DNA of 64,000 bases, from assembly GCF_046630445.1 (NCBI RefSeq), contig NC_092340.1:366939001-367003000 (forward strand). The letters are read 5' to 3'. This stretch comes from Rutidosis leptorrhynchoides (Eukaryota; Streptophyta; Magnoliopsida; Asterales; Asteraceae). The stretch's first letter is position 1, and the number at the start of each line of letters is the position of its first letter. Made by a program: the position numbers and the translations under genes. The notes under the pieces are model-generated. The model was given only the letters and a program-made list of their open reading frames with translations. It made no database searches and was not told the origin of the DNA. Below are positions 1-13,817 of the stretch, piece by piece.

Positions 1-93
1 AATGATAATATAGTAATAATAATAATAACAATAACAATAACCATTTTTAAATAATGATATATATATTAATAATGATAATAATAATAATAATAC

Positions 94-94
94 C

Positions 95-160
<66 letters not shown>

Positions 161-161
161 T
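94..161. repeat. (TAA)n microsatellite in the LTR of A
   Basis: An uninterrupted run of TAA triplets. The matching run in the second LTR copy is at about 8875-8943. Apparent reading frames here are poly-Asn or poly-Leu artefacts. Confidence 0.9.
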
Positions 162-932
162 GGATAATAATAATAATACTAATTATAACTTTAACGATAA
201 TAACGATAGTAATAATAAAAAAAATAACAATTTTTAATGATAAATCCCTTTTATTGATAAAGATAATAATAATGATAATAATAAGATAAAACTAGAACGA
301 CGATAAAAACGACGATAATAATAATCATTTTTAATAAAAATATCAAAAATTCAATTGATTATAACTTCTAATCCGTTCATCGAAACCATTCGATATCTAA
401 AGGAAAAGTTCTTAATTTTTCGCTAGCTTTCCAAGGACATGCATATCTTATACCTTATCTCAATCGCAAGTGTAACTAATTCAACATTCAACCTAACCTG
501 TCTAATGGCAATATCAAAAGTACAAGCATGCATAATCCTAAATACTCGAGCACTAGTCAGGGATACACTATTAGTATGTAAAAGTTAAATTATGAGTACT
601 CACGTATCAATATTGAGATTCAATATTGCAGGAAAGGTACGTAGACGCAACGGAAATGATAAACACTATATTGACCTCACGAGCATACCCATGAACCATA
701 CTCAATCACCTCCATAGCTATAACCCATAATTTCATTAATCCTATCCCACTCGAAAAACAATTTCGAAATCACTCGGACAGCACTCCATCGTAATATTTT
801 ATGTATACTAATAATATCTTGAAATAATACGGAGTAAATATATATATGTAAATCGATTGAGAGAGTTTAGAGAAAAATATTTTCAAGTTTCTATGAAATA
901 ATGAAACCTATTGAATTCTATTTATAATAGAT

Positions 933-1127
933 TTTTGAATTATTAAAGTGAATTATTAAAGTATGAATTATTAAAGTGAATTATTAAAGTATGAATTATT
1001 AAAGTGAATTATTAAAGTATGAATTATTAAAGTGAATTATTAAAGTATGAATTATTAAAGTGAATTATTAAAGTATGAATTATTAAAGTGAATTATTAAA
1101 GTATGAATTATTAAAGTGAATTATTAA
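933..1127. repeat. 28-bp tandem array in the 3' LTR of A
   Basis: The unit is two slightly different GAATTATTAAAGT words, 28 bp together, repeated about seven times. The same array in the other LTR (about 9721-9860) has about two units fewer. Confidence 0.85.
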
Positions 1128-4100
1128 AGTTAAAGTAAAGTAAAAATAAAGTAAAGGTAAAGTTTAAGTATAGTAAAAGTATAAAACTATATCGTTATAT
1201 ATATTTAATAAAATAAAATATAAATATCGTTATCTTTATCATACTAGTTAAGTAATGAGTTGTCAAAAGTGGTTCTAGATATTTATAAAAGTTATATACG
1301 TTTTAATAATAAAGTTCTTTTTAAACTGAAAACGTTTTTGTACGTTTGAAACTAAATAGATCAATCGAGTCTTTATGAGATTCAATCTTCCACTATCCTT
1401 TGTCTAGTTCTCAATGATTGACAATTTGTTCTTATTTATAAATCACTTTACCATTTTCCGGATATTTTTAAAATGGAAAGATTTCTCAAATCAACGTGGG
1501 CCTTTCAACAGAGACTTGTAATCATAATTCAATATATCTGATAATTCAATCATTTGATCTTATCTTCTAATTCCATTGATAAACATTTTGAAACAGATAC
1601 AATCATATAAAGTATTTAATCTAATATTTTGTTTACGTTTCAAGTTATAATATATATACACATATACATATATAATCATATTCGTTTAATGGTTCGTGAA
1701 TCGATGGAACTTGGTCGAGGTTTAATGAATGTATGAACATAGTTTAAAATTCTTGAAATTTAACTTAACAAATATTGCTTATCGTGTCGAAAATATATAA
1801 AGATTAAAGTTTAAATTTGGTTGGAAATTTCCGGGTTGTCACAGTACCTACCCGTTAAAGAAATTTCGTCTCGAAATTTGAGTGGAAAGGTCGTGAATGA
1901 TAATAAGTATGTTTTCATGATGCATACGGGCTGAAAATTAGAGTTTTATCATCAGCGAATAATTTGAATAAACAATCCATTTATATGAAGAGTACGAATG
2001 AAGCTAACATAGAAGAGTGAAATGAGTAAGTGTAGATTCATCTTATCATTTGACGTAGATATGATTGATTCCCAGATTTCAAGAGATTTAAAGAAAATCT
2101 TCTTAATAAGATTTGACTCTCCGGTAATCAAGAGAATTAGGATCCGCTTTAAATGCGATCGTCCATTTTAATTGTTCTGTCGGAGATTTTCTTATAAATT
2201 CACCTCCTTCGTTTCCTTACAACTCACACCTTCTGTTGATGCATTTTATGCAAGTCCCTAGACATCTACCCATGTTCATTGCAGGTACAACAGTTTATAG
2301 GCCACCATGATTGCTCGTTATTATCCTATCCGTGTTTGTATGTGGTTACAGGAACTGCAGGAACGAGATTTAGATGTTTGACTATGTTAGACTTAGTCAG
2401 ATGTACGAGTGAAGCCTCACTAGTACGGCTGACAGTCTCATACGCACGGTTGATGCTGAGCTAAGTCACAATTACAACCTAAATGAGAAGACACGAGTGA
2501 GTGATCACCCGTACGGCTGATGAAGCCAACTCGTATGTGTGATGAATGAATCGTATGGGTGAGTCAACATCAGGGATATATAAAGTCTTATGTTCTTCAT
2601 TTTAGGTTAAGCCTCTCATTTGTTACACACACTCAGATCTAGTGAGCTCCTCCGATTTTCTATCAGTCCAAATCACCCAGGTGGTGAATAATAGCTCTAG
2701 GTGTTGATCTAATCACACTTGATTTAGTTGTGGTTTGACAAAATTAATCAAAAAAAAACTTAACCTATTCACTAGAGGGTTTGATTCACTTATTCCGCCA
2801 TTGTGTTAGTTAAATCTGTTAATTTCTAAGTTCCTAGTCATGTTTCATCACCTTCTATTCTTTCCCCCTCAACTCATATTTTAAAGTATTCATCAATATG
2901 CTCCATCCAGTTCTGATTCTCGATATACTTCTAACTTTTATATCGGTCATTCTTCTTTTTCATCTACCGCCGGAAGAATCTATTTACTTCTACTATACTC
3001 TTGGGTTTATAGTGTTTCTAGTTTTCTCGTGTCTTTATATTGCTATATGCATCGATATATGTGGTTTATAATTTCTGGTTTATCGTTGGGCTTTATATGT
3101 TCCCTTATATTTCAAAGTCTCTGCTTCTGTCTTCTATAATCATTATCATTCACAGTTAATGCTCTCTTTTATTTGCTGCAATTTATACCCCAATTTCTAT
3201 TTCGGAGTTTTGTCCTTTTGTTTCTTCTTCTTGCGATTAAGCACCGCTTGTAATGGTCCAGAATTCACAGATATGAATTTCGGAATGAACATTGTTAATG
3301 TTCTAGGAAGGAAATTATGATGGCACGATCTTGACTTGTCAAATTACTAGAATACCTTGGAAAAGGCCGAATCATCAAGAAATATTTTCTTGATATTTTA
3401 GAGGTTAAATAGAATACAAGAGTCGTATAACATGGCACATGATGATATTATGATCTGTGAATCATCACGTTCCATTTAGAAACTCAGCATGACTTACTGT
3501 AATATAATCACGTTGATCAAGTGTCATTATATTATACTAATTCATGCTTCAGTTCCCAACACTACTTCAAAATATTCCTATTTTAAACTTGAATGTTTCA
3601 GAATTTAGAAACTAAAATAGTTTCTTTTATGATGTAATACAGATAGTGCGAAGAGGTAAATGATTTCAAATAAGAAAAATTAAGAAAATATCTTCAGAAA
3701 TATGGAGGATATTTATAATGAAAGATATGATGATATTTTAAAATTTCTAATATTAGAGGATGATGAAGAATATTGTCCGCGGGGGTTTAGAGTCAGGAGC
3801 AAGGTATTCGTTAATGACTTCAGCAGGTACTGAATCATTTGGATCCTTTGAAGTCAGGTTCAGTCTTTGTAATTTGTCCAAAGCCTCCTTCCTACTTTGC
3901 TCAATCCGTTTTCCAGTTCCAAAACTTCTCTTTTTCTGCGCTTTGCCAGCACACTTCATCATTATCATCCAGCTTTTACCATTTAAAGTCGTTTTTAGTT
4001 TTTGCTGCTTCATCAGCATTTTTTCCATTTTCGGAGAACCAATTCTTAGTTCGAAGTGTTTTTCAGAAACTTCACAATCAAATTAAGTCCAGAAGATAGA

Positions 4101-5426
4101 CGTTATATATACACATATAACTGTTGGCGTAGACATGCTGCGAGATTTCAAAATACTGATTGCTAATTCCCAATGATTCGTATGGCAATTCTCATTACAA
4201 GATGCAAATGAGTAAATGATGGGGTTTCAATAAATAATTATAATGACTTTTTGGAAAGGCTAAAGTCAAAGGGTAATGAAGTTGTTGGTACATCTGCTAA
4301 TAATGTGGTGGAATGTAAAAGGTTCCCTGGTAACGATGGTGTATATCTCAAGGTTATAATAAGGTTAGTCTGACTGAAAAGTTGAAGTTGACTTGCTGAA
4401 GCTGTGACAAAACTGGCTACTTTGAATAGGAGTCGCAAAGTTATTTTTGCTAATAAATGCCAAAGAATCTGACGCGGATACGTTGTTTAAACTTTTACTT
4501 TGGTTTCAAGAGTTTTTCGGGTACATAACTGTGGGTAACATGTGGTTGGATCATCATCTCGATTGCTCATCATTCGAAGTGTCTTCAGAAATTTTTGAAG
4601 GGTTTGAACACAGATTGTAATTGTTAACATACATTTGATGTTCTAACATAGTTTTGAAGTCAAAATATAGCTTGTGAAATATGTAAGGATCTAAGAGTGA
4701 TGATTTTGGTCATATCTCGAGTTGAATTTTGAGATTTCAAAATCATAATATGTAATTAAATTTTGAATGAGTATGGTTGTTTTGATTTTTATAAAAGAAT
4801 GTATATTGTTGTGAAAGTAGGGAGTATAATGGATGATTTGCTGAATCAGATTCGAAGAATGTAATATATTATTTGTGAATTTATATATCTCTCGGGTATT
4901 ACCTACCCGTTAAAAAAAATTTCACAATTAATATTTTGTACAAAAGAATTTTATTACAGTCTTTATGAAAATATATATATGTATATTTTCTTCAGATGTA
5001 ACATAGATTTAATGATTTAATGTTAAATTAAACTCATTTGATTTACGGTTGAAACTAGAATTTAATAATCCCTAAAGGCTTTAAAAAGTACATAACTTTT
5101 ACGCAGTATTTCTTTAATGACATTGAAATTATGAATCAATACTTCATTATTTATTGATGTATGATGTTCGGTTCGTGGAATTCTTGTGAATTTCGCAAAG
5201 TACGAATAATGTTATCTGAAAAGTTTCGAGTACATCGATGATGAAAGTGTAAAATCAAATATATACTTGATTTATTATGAATTGGAATTTGTTAAATTGC
5301 GACAGAGATTGTAGTTAACGCTGGTTAAGTTGTGACCGAAGGACGTACATTATTGCATATTTGTAATATGAATTAACCGAGTAGTTAAGATTCACACACA
5401 ATAGTTTAGCACGGAAAGATTTATTT

Positions 5427-5429
<3 letters not shown>

Positions 5430-5483
<54 letters not shown>
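5430..5483. repeat. (AT)n microsatellite inside A
   Basis: A pure AT dinucleotide run. A second run of similar length lies at about 6513-6568, also in the interior of A. Confidence 0.9.
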
Positions 5484-5488
<5 letters not shown>

Positions 5489-6006
5489 CATATAATTTCT
5501 TCAGAGGGAATGAGTTAATTCTTCATAACTCGTTGATACAATATACACGTTATTGATTCGTAATGATGTCCACAGTGATTCTTGAACTGACGGAGTTTGT
5601 GATGTTATCGGTGTTGTTGATTCGGATGTTGACTGTACAAACGATGCTGGTAACTCTGACGGTACTGCTGATGATGTTGGTAAAGCAAGTTTAGCTTGTT
5701 AATCACACACCATTTTTGTCAGGGTTTCTACTCTTCCTTCTATCATTTTTGGTTCGCTTAACTGATTTATGGTTAGGGCTAGATTAGATAATCTCTAAGA
5801 CTTTAGAGATTACATAATCGCCGCGGAATGTTTCTCCAATGAAGTTATGAATTAATACTTCATCAGTTATTGTTGTTGGTACTCCTTGGTATCTATGGTG
5901 CGTATGACGTTGATGCTCGTGGGACAGATTGTGAAGTTGAGGTTTACAACGCGGTTGTGGTTGGAGGTGGTAATGGTACTGTTGGCGTTGATGATGGTGG
6001 TACTGG

Positions 6007-6441
6007 TTATACTGCTGATGCTACTGCTGGTGTTTGTAATCTCTGCACCATATTCTCCAAAGCCACTACCCGAGCGCGAAGCTCGTTGACTTCTTCTATT
6101 ACACCGGGGTGATTGTCGGTTCGGACGAGCGGATAAATAAAATCTAAAATTTGATGTAATATATAATCGTGACGAGATACTCTGGAAATGAGCGAGAACA
6201 TGGTGTTTCGGACAGGTTCGCCGGTAAGTGCTTCAGGTTCTTCGTCAAGAGGGCAATGTGGTGGATGGAAGGGATCACCTTCTTCTTGTCTCCAATGATT
6301 GAGGAGGCTACGAACCCATCCCCAATTCATCCAGAATAGGTGATGACTGATTGGTTGATCTATTCCGGTCACACTGCTTTCGGAGCTTGAATGGGATTCC
6401 ATTTCGGAATCTGAGTGACTTGAACTGATGACGAATTCCAT
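6007..6441 (-). other. Gag-like reading frame in element A (144 codons)
   Basis: The only protein-like frame of note in the interior of A. It starts about 470 bp inside the primer site, as a gag frame would. It has a Ser-rich N-terminus, a central Trp/Pro/His-rich part and a C-terminal heptad-like stretch (VIEEVNELRARVVALENMV) that looks like a short coiled coil. No zinc knuckle is visible. Reading it as the N-terminal part of a gag-type protein is inferred from its position and general look. Confidence 0.45.
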
Positions 6442-6508
6442 TTCGTACGATTGGATAAAGGATTTTTTTTTTCCGATATGAAATGATTTTGGCTAACGGA
6501 TGGTATTC

Positions 6509-6570
<62 letters not shown>

Positions 6571-6898
6571 TCAAAAGATTCCGTAGATTACGGAGGACTT
6601 TGCGGGATATGTCAGACAAAGGTTAAAGTAACAGATACGATAAGATATGATTTAGCAGATATGCTAAGATATGAATTTTTGCCTATACACTATTCATGCA
6701 ATCAATGCAGCAAGACGTGTCTTAGACTAAAAATGATAAGCAGATAATTTCCTGAGGATGATAAGTAGTTAATTTTCGACACAAAATGATAAGCAAAACT
6801 TTTGACATGCAGACACGGTCGAAGTCCAGACTCACTAATGCATACTATCGACTTATTAGTTAGACACACTAATGCAGACCTGGTTCGCTAAGACCACC

Positions 6899-6910
6899 GC
6901 TCTGATACCA
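6899..6910 (-). other. Primer binding site of element A
   Basis: On the minus strand this reads TGGTATCAGAGC, complementary to the 3' end of plant initiator tRNA-Met. It lies two bases from the LTR end at 6913. Confidence 0.85.
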
Positions 6911-6912
6911 AC

Positions 6913-8875
6913 TGAAAGGACCCGTTCATATACATTATAAACGATTCACAATAGTTGATTACATTGCGAGGTATTTGACCTCTATATGATACATTTTACA
7001 AACATTGCATTCGTTTTTAAAAGACAATCTTTCTTTACATCGAAAATTGACAGGCATGCATACCATTTCATAATATCCACTATCCAACTATAAATTGATT
7101 TAATAATAATCTTTGATGAACTCAATGACTCGAATGCAACGTTCTTCGAAATATGCTATGAAAGACTCCAAGTAATATCTTTAAAATGAGCAAATGCACA
7201 GCGGAAGATTTCTTTAACACCTGAGAATAAACATGCTTTAAAGTGTCAACCAAAAGGTTGGTGAGTTCATTAGTTTATCATAATCATTTATTTCCATCAT
7301 TTTAATAGACCACAAGAATTTCATTTCCAGTTCTCATAAATATACGTCCCATGCATAGAGACAAAAATAATCATTCATATGGTGAACACCTGGTAACCGA
7401 CATTAACTAGATACATATAAGAATATCCCCTATCATTCCGGGATCCTCCTTCGGACATGATATAAATTTCGAAGTACTAAAGCATCCGGTACTTTGGATG
7501 GGGTTTGTTAGGCCCAATAGATCTATCTTTCGGATTCACGTCAATTAGGGTGTCTGTTCCCTAATTCTTAGATTACCAGACTTAATAAAAAGGGGCATAT
7601 TCGACTTCGATAATTCAACCATATAATGTAGTTTTGATTACTTGTGTCTATTTCGTAAAACATTTATAAAAATTGCGCATGTATTCTCAGCCCAAAAATA
7701 TAAAAGGTAAAAAGGCAAATGAAACTCACCATACTGTATTTCGTAGTAAAAATACATATAACGTCATTGAACAAGTGCAAGGTTGGCCTCGGATTCACGA
7801 ACCTAAATTAATTATATATATTTATGTGTTGGTCAATATTTGTCTAACAAATTAGGTCAAGTCATAGTGTACCACAATCCTAATGCTCGAGACTAATATG
7901 CAAAAGTCAACAAAAGTAAATTTGACTCAAAATAATTTCCAAAAATCTATACATGATTAATATATAGTTTAAATATCGTTGTTTTATATTTTTAAATATT
8001 TTTAAAAGATTTATTATAGTAAATAATATAATTTATTTATTAATAAATAAAATTTTATATTAAATTTATATAATAAAATATACTTATATATATATTAAGT
8101 AATAAAATTTATAGGGTTCATTTAATATCATAAAGATAATATAATAGGTATTATTAAAGTAAGTTATTACACGTAGTAAAATATGTTTGTATCACATATT
8201 TATTTTATAAAATAATATCTATAATGATAGTAAGTAAAAGTTGTATTATTTTGTAATAATAATTATTATTATAAAAATATCAATATTTATAATTACTAAG
8301 ATGACGTTATGATAAAATGATAATTCTAATTATGATAAAATGATAATTCTAATTATGATAACTTTAATATTTACGATAATTTTTAATATTATCTTTAAAA
8401 TAATAATTCTATTTAAAATAATAATAATAATGATATTTTATAGTAACAATGACATTTCTATTAAAATGATAATTTTTGTTAAAATGATAGTTTTAATACT
8501 AACGATACTTTTAATAATAATAGTAATGATAAAAATAATAAGAACGATAATTTTATCTAAATCAATATCTTATAATATTTTAATTTCATCATGATACTCT
8601 TACCCATTATTTCCTAATCGTTTCGTTTAATAGCTTTTAATCGTCTTTTATATCGTGTTCATAATAATGATAATAATAGTAATCAAAATAATTAGGTGTT
8701 ACAAATATTTGTTTTAATTACACTAATATTAATAATGATAGTTACTATAACATTATTAACGATAATACTAATAATTATCTTAATGATAATATAGTAATAA
8801 TAATAATAACAATAACAATAACCATTTTTAAATAATGATATATATATTAATAATGATAATAATAATAATAATACC

Positions 8876-8944
<69 letters not shown>

Positions 8945-10572
8945 TGGATAATAATAATAATACTAATTATAACTTTAACGATAATAACGATAGTAATAAT
9001 AAAAAAAAATAACAATTTTTAATGATAAATCCCTTTTATTGATAAAGATAATAATAATGATAATAATAAGATAAAACTAGAACGACGATAAAAACGACGA
9101 TAATAATAATCATTTTTAATAAAAATATCGAAAATTCAATTGATTATAACTTCTAATCCGTTCATCGAAACCATTCGATATCTAAAGGAAAAGTTCTTAA
9201 TTTTTCGCTAGCTTTCCAAGGACATGCATATCTTATACCTTATCTCAATCGCAAGTGTAACTAATTCAACATTCAACCTAACCTGTCTAATGGCAATATC
9301 AAAAGTACAAGCATGCATAATCCTAAATACTCGAGCACTAGTCAGGGATACACTATTAGTATGTAAAAGTTAAATTATGAGTACTCACGTATCAATATTG
9401 AGATTCAATATTGCAGGAAAGGTACGTAGACGCAACGGAAATGATAAACACTATATTGACCTCACGAGCATACCCATGAACCATACTCAATCACCTCCAT
9501 AGCTATAACCCATAATTTCATTAATCCTATCCCACTCGAAAAACAATTTCGAAATCACTCGGACAGCACTCCGTCGTAATATTTTATGTATACTAATAAT
9601 ATCTTGAAATAATACGGAGTAAATATATATATGTAAATCGATTGAGAGAGTTTAGAGAAAAATATTTTCAAGTTTCTATGAAATAATGAAACCTATTGAA
9701 TTCTATTTATAATAGATTTTTGAATTATTAAAGTAAATTATTAAAGTATGAATTATTAAAGTGAATTATTAAAGTATGAATTATTAAAGTGAATTATTAA
9801 AGTATGAATTATTAAAGTGAATTATTAAAGTATGAATTATTAAAGTGAATTATTAAAGTTAAAGTAAAGTAAAAATAAAGTAAAGGTAAAGTTTAAGTAT
9901 AGTAAAAGTATAAAACTATATCGTTATATATATTAAATAAAATAAAATATAAATATCGTTATCTTTATCATACTAGTTAAGTAATGAGTTGTCAAAAGTG
10001 GTTCTAGATATTTATAAAAGTTATATACGTTTTAATAATAAAGTTCTTTTTAAACTGAAAATATTTTTGTACGTTTGAAACTAAATAGATCAATCGAGTC
10101 TTTATGAGATTCAATCTTCCACTATCCTTTGTCTAGTTCTCAATGATTGACAATTTGTTCTTATTTATAAATCACTTTACCATTTTCCGAATATTGTTAA
10201 AATGGAAAGATTTCTCAAATCAACGTGGGCCTTTCAACAGAGACTTGTAATCATAATTCAATATATCTGATAATTCAATCATTTGATCTTATCTTCTAAT
10301 TCCATTGATAAACATTTTGAAACAGATACAATCATATAAAGTATTTAATCTAATATTTTGTTTACGTTTCAAGTTATAATATATATACACATATACATAT
10401 ATAATCATATTCGTTTAATGGTTCGTGAATCGATGGAACTTGGTCGAGGTTTAATGAATGTATGAACATAGTTTAAAATTCTTGAAATTTAACTTAACAA
10501 ATATTGCTTATCGTGTCGAAAATATATAAAGATTAAAGTTTAAATTTGGTTGGAAATTTCCGGGTTGTCACA
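6913..10572 (-). repeat. 5' LTR of element A, complete, 3660 bp
   Basis: Bounded by TG at 6913 next to the primer site and CA at 10572. The outer half (8782-10572) matches 1-1843; the inner half has no partner in the window because the 3' LTR is cut off. It carries (TAA)n, the 28-bp array and AT-rich sequence, and no gene. This length is at the upper end of what plant LTRs reach. Confidence 0.85.
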
Positions 10573-10600
10573 TTTTATGTATAATATAAATTAATTAATT

Positions 10601-10603
<3 letters not shown>

Positions 10604-10665
<62 letters not shown>
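10604..10665. repeat. (AT)n microsatellite in remnant B
   Basis: About 62 bp of pure AT repeat close to the junction between A and B. Confidence 0.9.
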
Positions 10666-10667
<2 letters not shown>

Positions 10668-10748
10668 AGAGTAGAGGGATGAGAGGATATGTGTGTGTGT
10701 AATCGAGCAAAAACGAATTCAATTTATAGACATTTCCTGAAATCTGAC

Positions 10749-10797
10749 CCCATGCGATCGCATGGGTTTTATGCCTATTTCCCATGCGATCGCATGG
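10749..10797. repeat. Two copies of a perfect 16-bp palindrome
   Basis: CCATGCGATCGCATGG occurs at 10750-10765 and 10782-10797, 32 bp apart centre to centre, in an AT-rich LTR. The core is GCGATCGC. Function is unknown; a protein-binding site in the LTR is one possibility. Confidence 0.85.
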
Positions 10798-12578
10798 CCT
10801 CAAAATCCAGCTCACAATTTTTTTGTTGTTTTGCTTGTCGACATAATTAAATATAATATATATAATATATATAATTTAAATTAATTAATTATATAATATA
10901 TTATATTCTCTTGTCTAGTTGACTTGTAATTTTTGTTCCGATAAGTCGTACGTTGTCACTCGACTTATGTTCCAGTTCCAGTTTTTCGAACGTCCTTTCG
11001 TACACTAAGAAAACTGACACTTTACCTTTCGTGACTCGTACATTTGTCAAAATATAGACTTAACTATCCATAAACTATATCACTCGAAATATAACTTATA
11101 CATTCGAGTGTTTTGGTCATTTACTTCTATAAATCATCGTCTCGTTATCTATCAAAGTATATTTAATAATATTGTTTTAAATTAAAACGTTTAATAACCA
11201 AGTTAATATTCATAAACACGTTTTAAATACACATCGTAAGTTATTCATAGAATTACAATTCCAACTTATCATATATATTCTAATAGATATTTAAACCAAT
11301 AAGTTTTATGCACAATATCATACAATTAGTACTTTGTTACGCTTTCAAGTTATAGTGTATATATGTATCTTTTTACATATAATTGTTCGCGAATCGTCGA
11401 GAACAGTCGATGGGTAATTGAATAGTTCAAAAATTATGAGATTCAGTTTTACAGACTTTACTTATCGTGTCGGAAACATTAAATCATATCGAGAATTTGG
11501 TTCAAAATAAGTCGAAATTTTCCGGGTCATCACAATAATAGAAGTAAACAGACTCCTCTGGTGGGAGTTGAAAAAGAAGGAAGATTGTGGCGATAACCAA
11601 TATAAGGTCAAGAACAAGAACTGGATTGAGCATATTAACAAATCTTTTGAAATTATGAATTGAGAAAGAAAGTATAGAAGTGGTGAAGATAATGAAACGG
11701 AAGAAGCTAATTTATAGCAAAATTCCAGATACAGCAATCGAGGCAATTCATCGCATTTAATTAAAGAAAATCATAATTTCCCTAATTACCGGAGAATCCA
11801 ATCTTATAAAGATTATGAAGATTTCTTTAAATCCCTTGAATTCCATAAATCAACTTTAACCATATCAAAAGTTAATGCGAACATTTAATTTACTCATTTC
11901 AATCTTTTACGATAGCTTCGTTTATACTCTTCCTATAATAAAATCGTTTCATCCATATTACCCAATAGTGATAAAACTCTATTATTCAACTCACATTCAT
12001 CATTAAAATATTCTTGTTGTAAACAATGACGATTTCTATCAAATTTCATGACCGTGATTTTCACGAACTCCTCTCTATTTTGCCTACCCTAATATTGTGG
12101 CATAAACGCTTAAGCTTTAAATAAGCTCACTATTATTCATAACACATTTCATGTGTATTGAAATGCTTGTATAGCATCATCATCTCTTTCTGAGAAAACC
12201 TAATCAATGACACCCTTGTTAAATCCTTTAGATAACCTCCGCATTAATAATAAAATGCACTTCGCAGAATTTATGGATCGTAAGATTTAAATGCTAGAAA
12301 CAAACAATATTCTATCCGTTGGAATTCACGCAAGGCCCCGAGTATACCTGGGAATGTGAAAACTAAATAAAACGAAAATATCCTCACCTGTTTACAAACA
12401 ACGCCGACTGGTGGCAACAACTAAATTTTGGGACGAAATTTCTTTTAACGGGTAGGTACTGTGATAACCCAGAAAATTTCCGATAAAATTTAAACACAAT
12501 TTCATTTAACTTCGACTAATTTCCAACGATTCACGAACCATTATTTGTAAATAATTATGTATTAATATTAATTTGTTA

Positions 12579-12618
<40 letters not shown>

Positions 12619-13385
12619 TATCATCATTTACAAGTGTTATTACTCTCAATATTATTAATGATATTATTATCAATAATTATTATTATCATTAGTATTATCA
12701 CTTTTACTAAAAGTGATAAGATTAATATAAATATCATTATTGATAAATTAATACAACTTATTATTAATAATGGTGTTATAATTATCAACATTATTATTGA
12801 TAATTATCATTAACTTTGTTATTAATGTTATCATCATTACCATTTTAATACTATCATTATTATTAATTATTAATTCTATTATTATTATCATTATTGTTAG
12901 TATTATTAATATCATTATTTGTTTACTAATATCATTATTAATATTATTAGTATTGTCATTATTACTAAAACTATTAAAATTATTATAAATATCATTATTA
13001 TTATCAACATTATTTTTGATAATTAGCATTATTTTTGTTATTACTAGTGTTATTATTATTTTTATTATCATTAATAATATTAAAAGTATTATTATATTTA
13101 AATATATTTATATTTATTATTAATTAAATATAAATATAAAAATCAGATAATGGATGAATTAGGTAAATTTGACATTTATTTTTTTATATTTTTTTTATCG
13201 TGAGACTTTTTTTCTTATTTTTTATATATTCTTTTATAAAAAAAATTAGGTATTCAGTTTTATATTTTTTCTTCCTGGTGATCTAGTCGACATCCATAGT
13301 AATTGATCACCTCAGATTGATTATAAAGTCCCAATCAATTTATTCATCATCGTTATCTTTTTCTGTTGGATTTAAATTGAATAGA

Positions 13386-13500
<115 letters not shown>

Positions 13501-13817
13501 GTATATCTCTATTCTTCCATATTTTTGCCAAACTTCGAAAACGAAACCCATTTCAAAATCCTTAAACGCAGTGTTGTTAGTAATCAACCACTCAAACTAT
13601 CTGCAAAGTCTAAGTTTCCAATTCTCTAAAAAAAATTATTTTTTTCTCTGTTATAATTCAAACAACCCACATTTAATTGTTTATGTTTCGTTTATAATTC
13701 ATAAAAACATTTCGAAGCTATTGTTGATTTCTGCTTAGTTGATTTTGTGAAAAAGATGAACACAGAGAAAAATAGGATAAATATATAGGTGTGCAGATTA
13801 TAATCATAAAAACTGAT

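Larger units (their letters stand above)
1..1843 (-). repeat. 3' LTR of element A (partial; continues before base 1)
   Basis: It matches 8782-10572 almost base for base, apart from simple-repeat length changes. Its boundary at 1843 is set by the terminal sequence (TGTGACAACCCGG on the minus strand). Next to it, at 1845-1858, lies the motif TTAACGGGTAGGTA (minus), which occupies the polypurine-tract position in this family. Confidence 0.88.
1..10572 (-). mobile_element. Element A: young non-autonomous LTR retrotransposon with very long LTRs, 3' end cut by the window edge
   Basis: The segments 1-1843 and 8782-10572 are near-identical direct copies and are parts of two LTRs. Read on the minus strand, the 5' LTR is 10572-6913, a tRNA-iMet-type primer site follows at 6910-6899, the interior runs to 1844, and the 3' LTR starts at 1843 and leaves the window. 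The LTR begins TGTGACAACCCGG and ends CCTTTCA. The 5.1-kb interior shows no reverse transcriptase, integrase or protease. It holds a short gag-like frame (6007-6441), a small basic frame of unknown nature (3753-4028) and AT microsatellites. By eye the LTR copies differ at fewer than about 10 sites in 1.75 kb. At the usual plant clock this means roughly 0.2 million years. The Ty3/gypsy affiliation is inferred from the LTR type only. Confidence 0.85.
10573..11534 (-). mobile_element. Element B: LTR remnant, older relative of A's family
   Basis: The right edge at 11534 reads TGTGATGACCCGG on the minus strand, the typical start of this LTR family, followed by related words (TTTCCGACACGATAAG). The left side stops where element A is inserted. 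It contains an (AT)n run (10604-10665) and two copies of a perfect 16-bp palindrome. It is broken and only part of one LTR is in view. Confidence 0.7.

Noticed and set aside
933-1127. CRISPR-like regular array
   Set aside because: Units are directly adjacent with no unique spacers, in a plant LTR; it is a simple tandem repeat.
3753-4028. Small basic frame as a host gene
   Set aside because: It lies inside element A, overlaps an equally long frame on the other strand, and has no recognisable domain or splice context.
5870-6112. Plus-strand Gly/Val-rich frame
   Set aside because: It is antisense to the gag-like frame of A and made of GGT/GTT-rich repeats.
8340-9015. Reading frames rich in Ile, Leu or Asn
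   Set aside because: They are translations of TAA/ATT simple repeats in the LTR of A, with no protein-like composition. The same holds for frames at 12748-13071 and 13836-14549.
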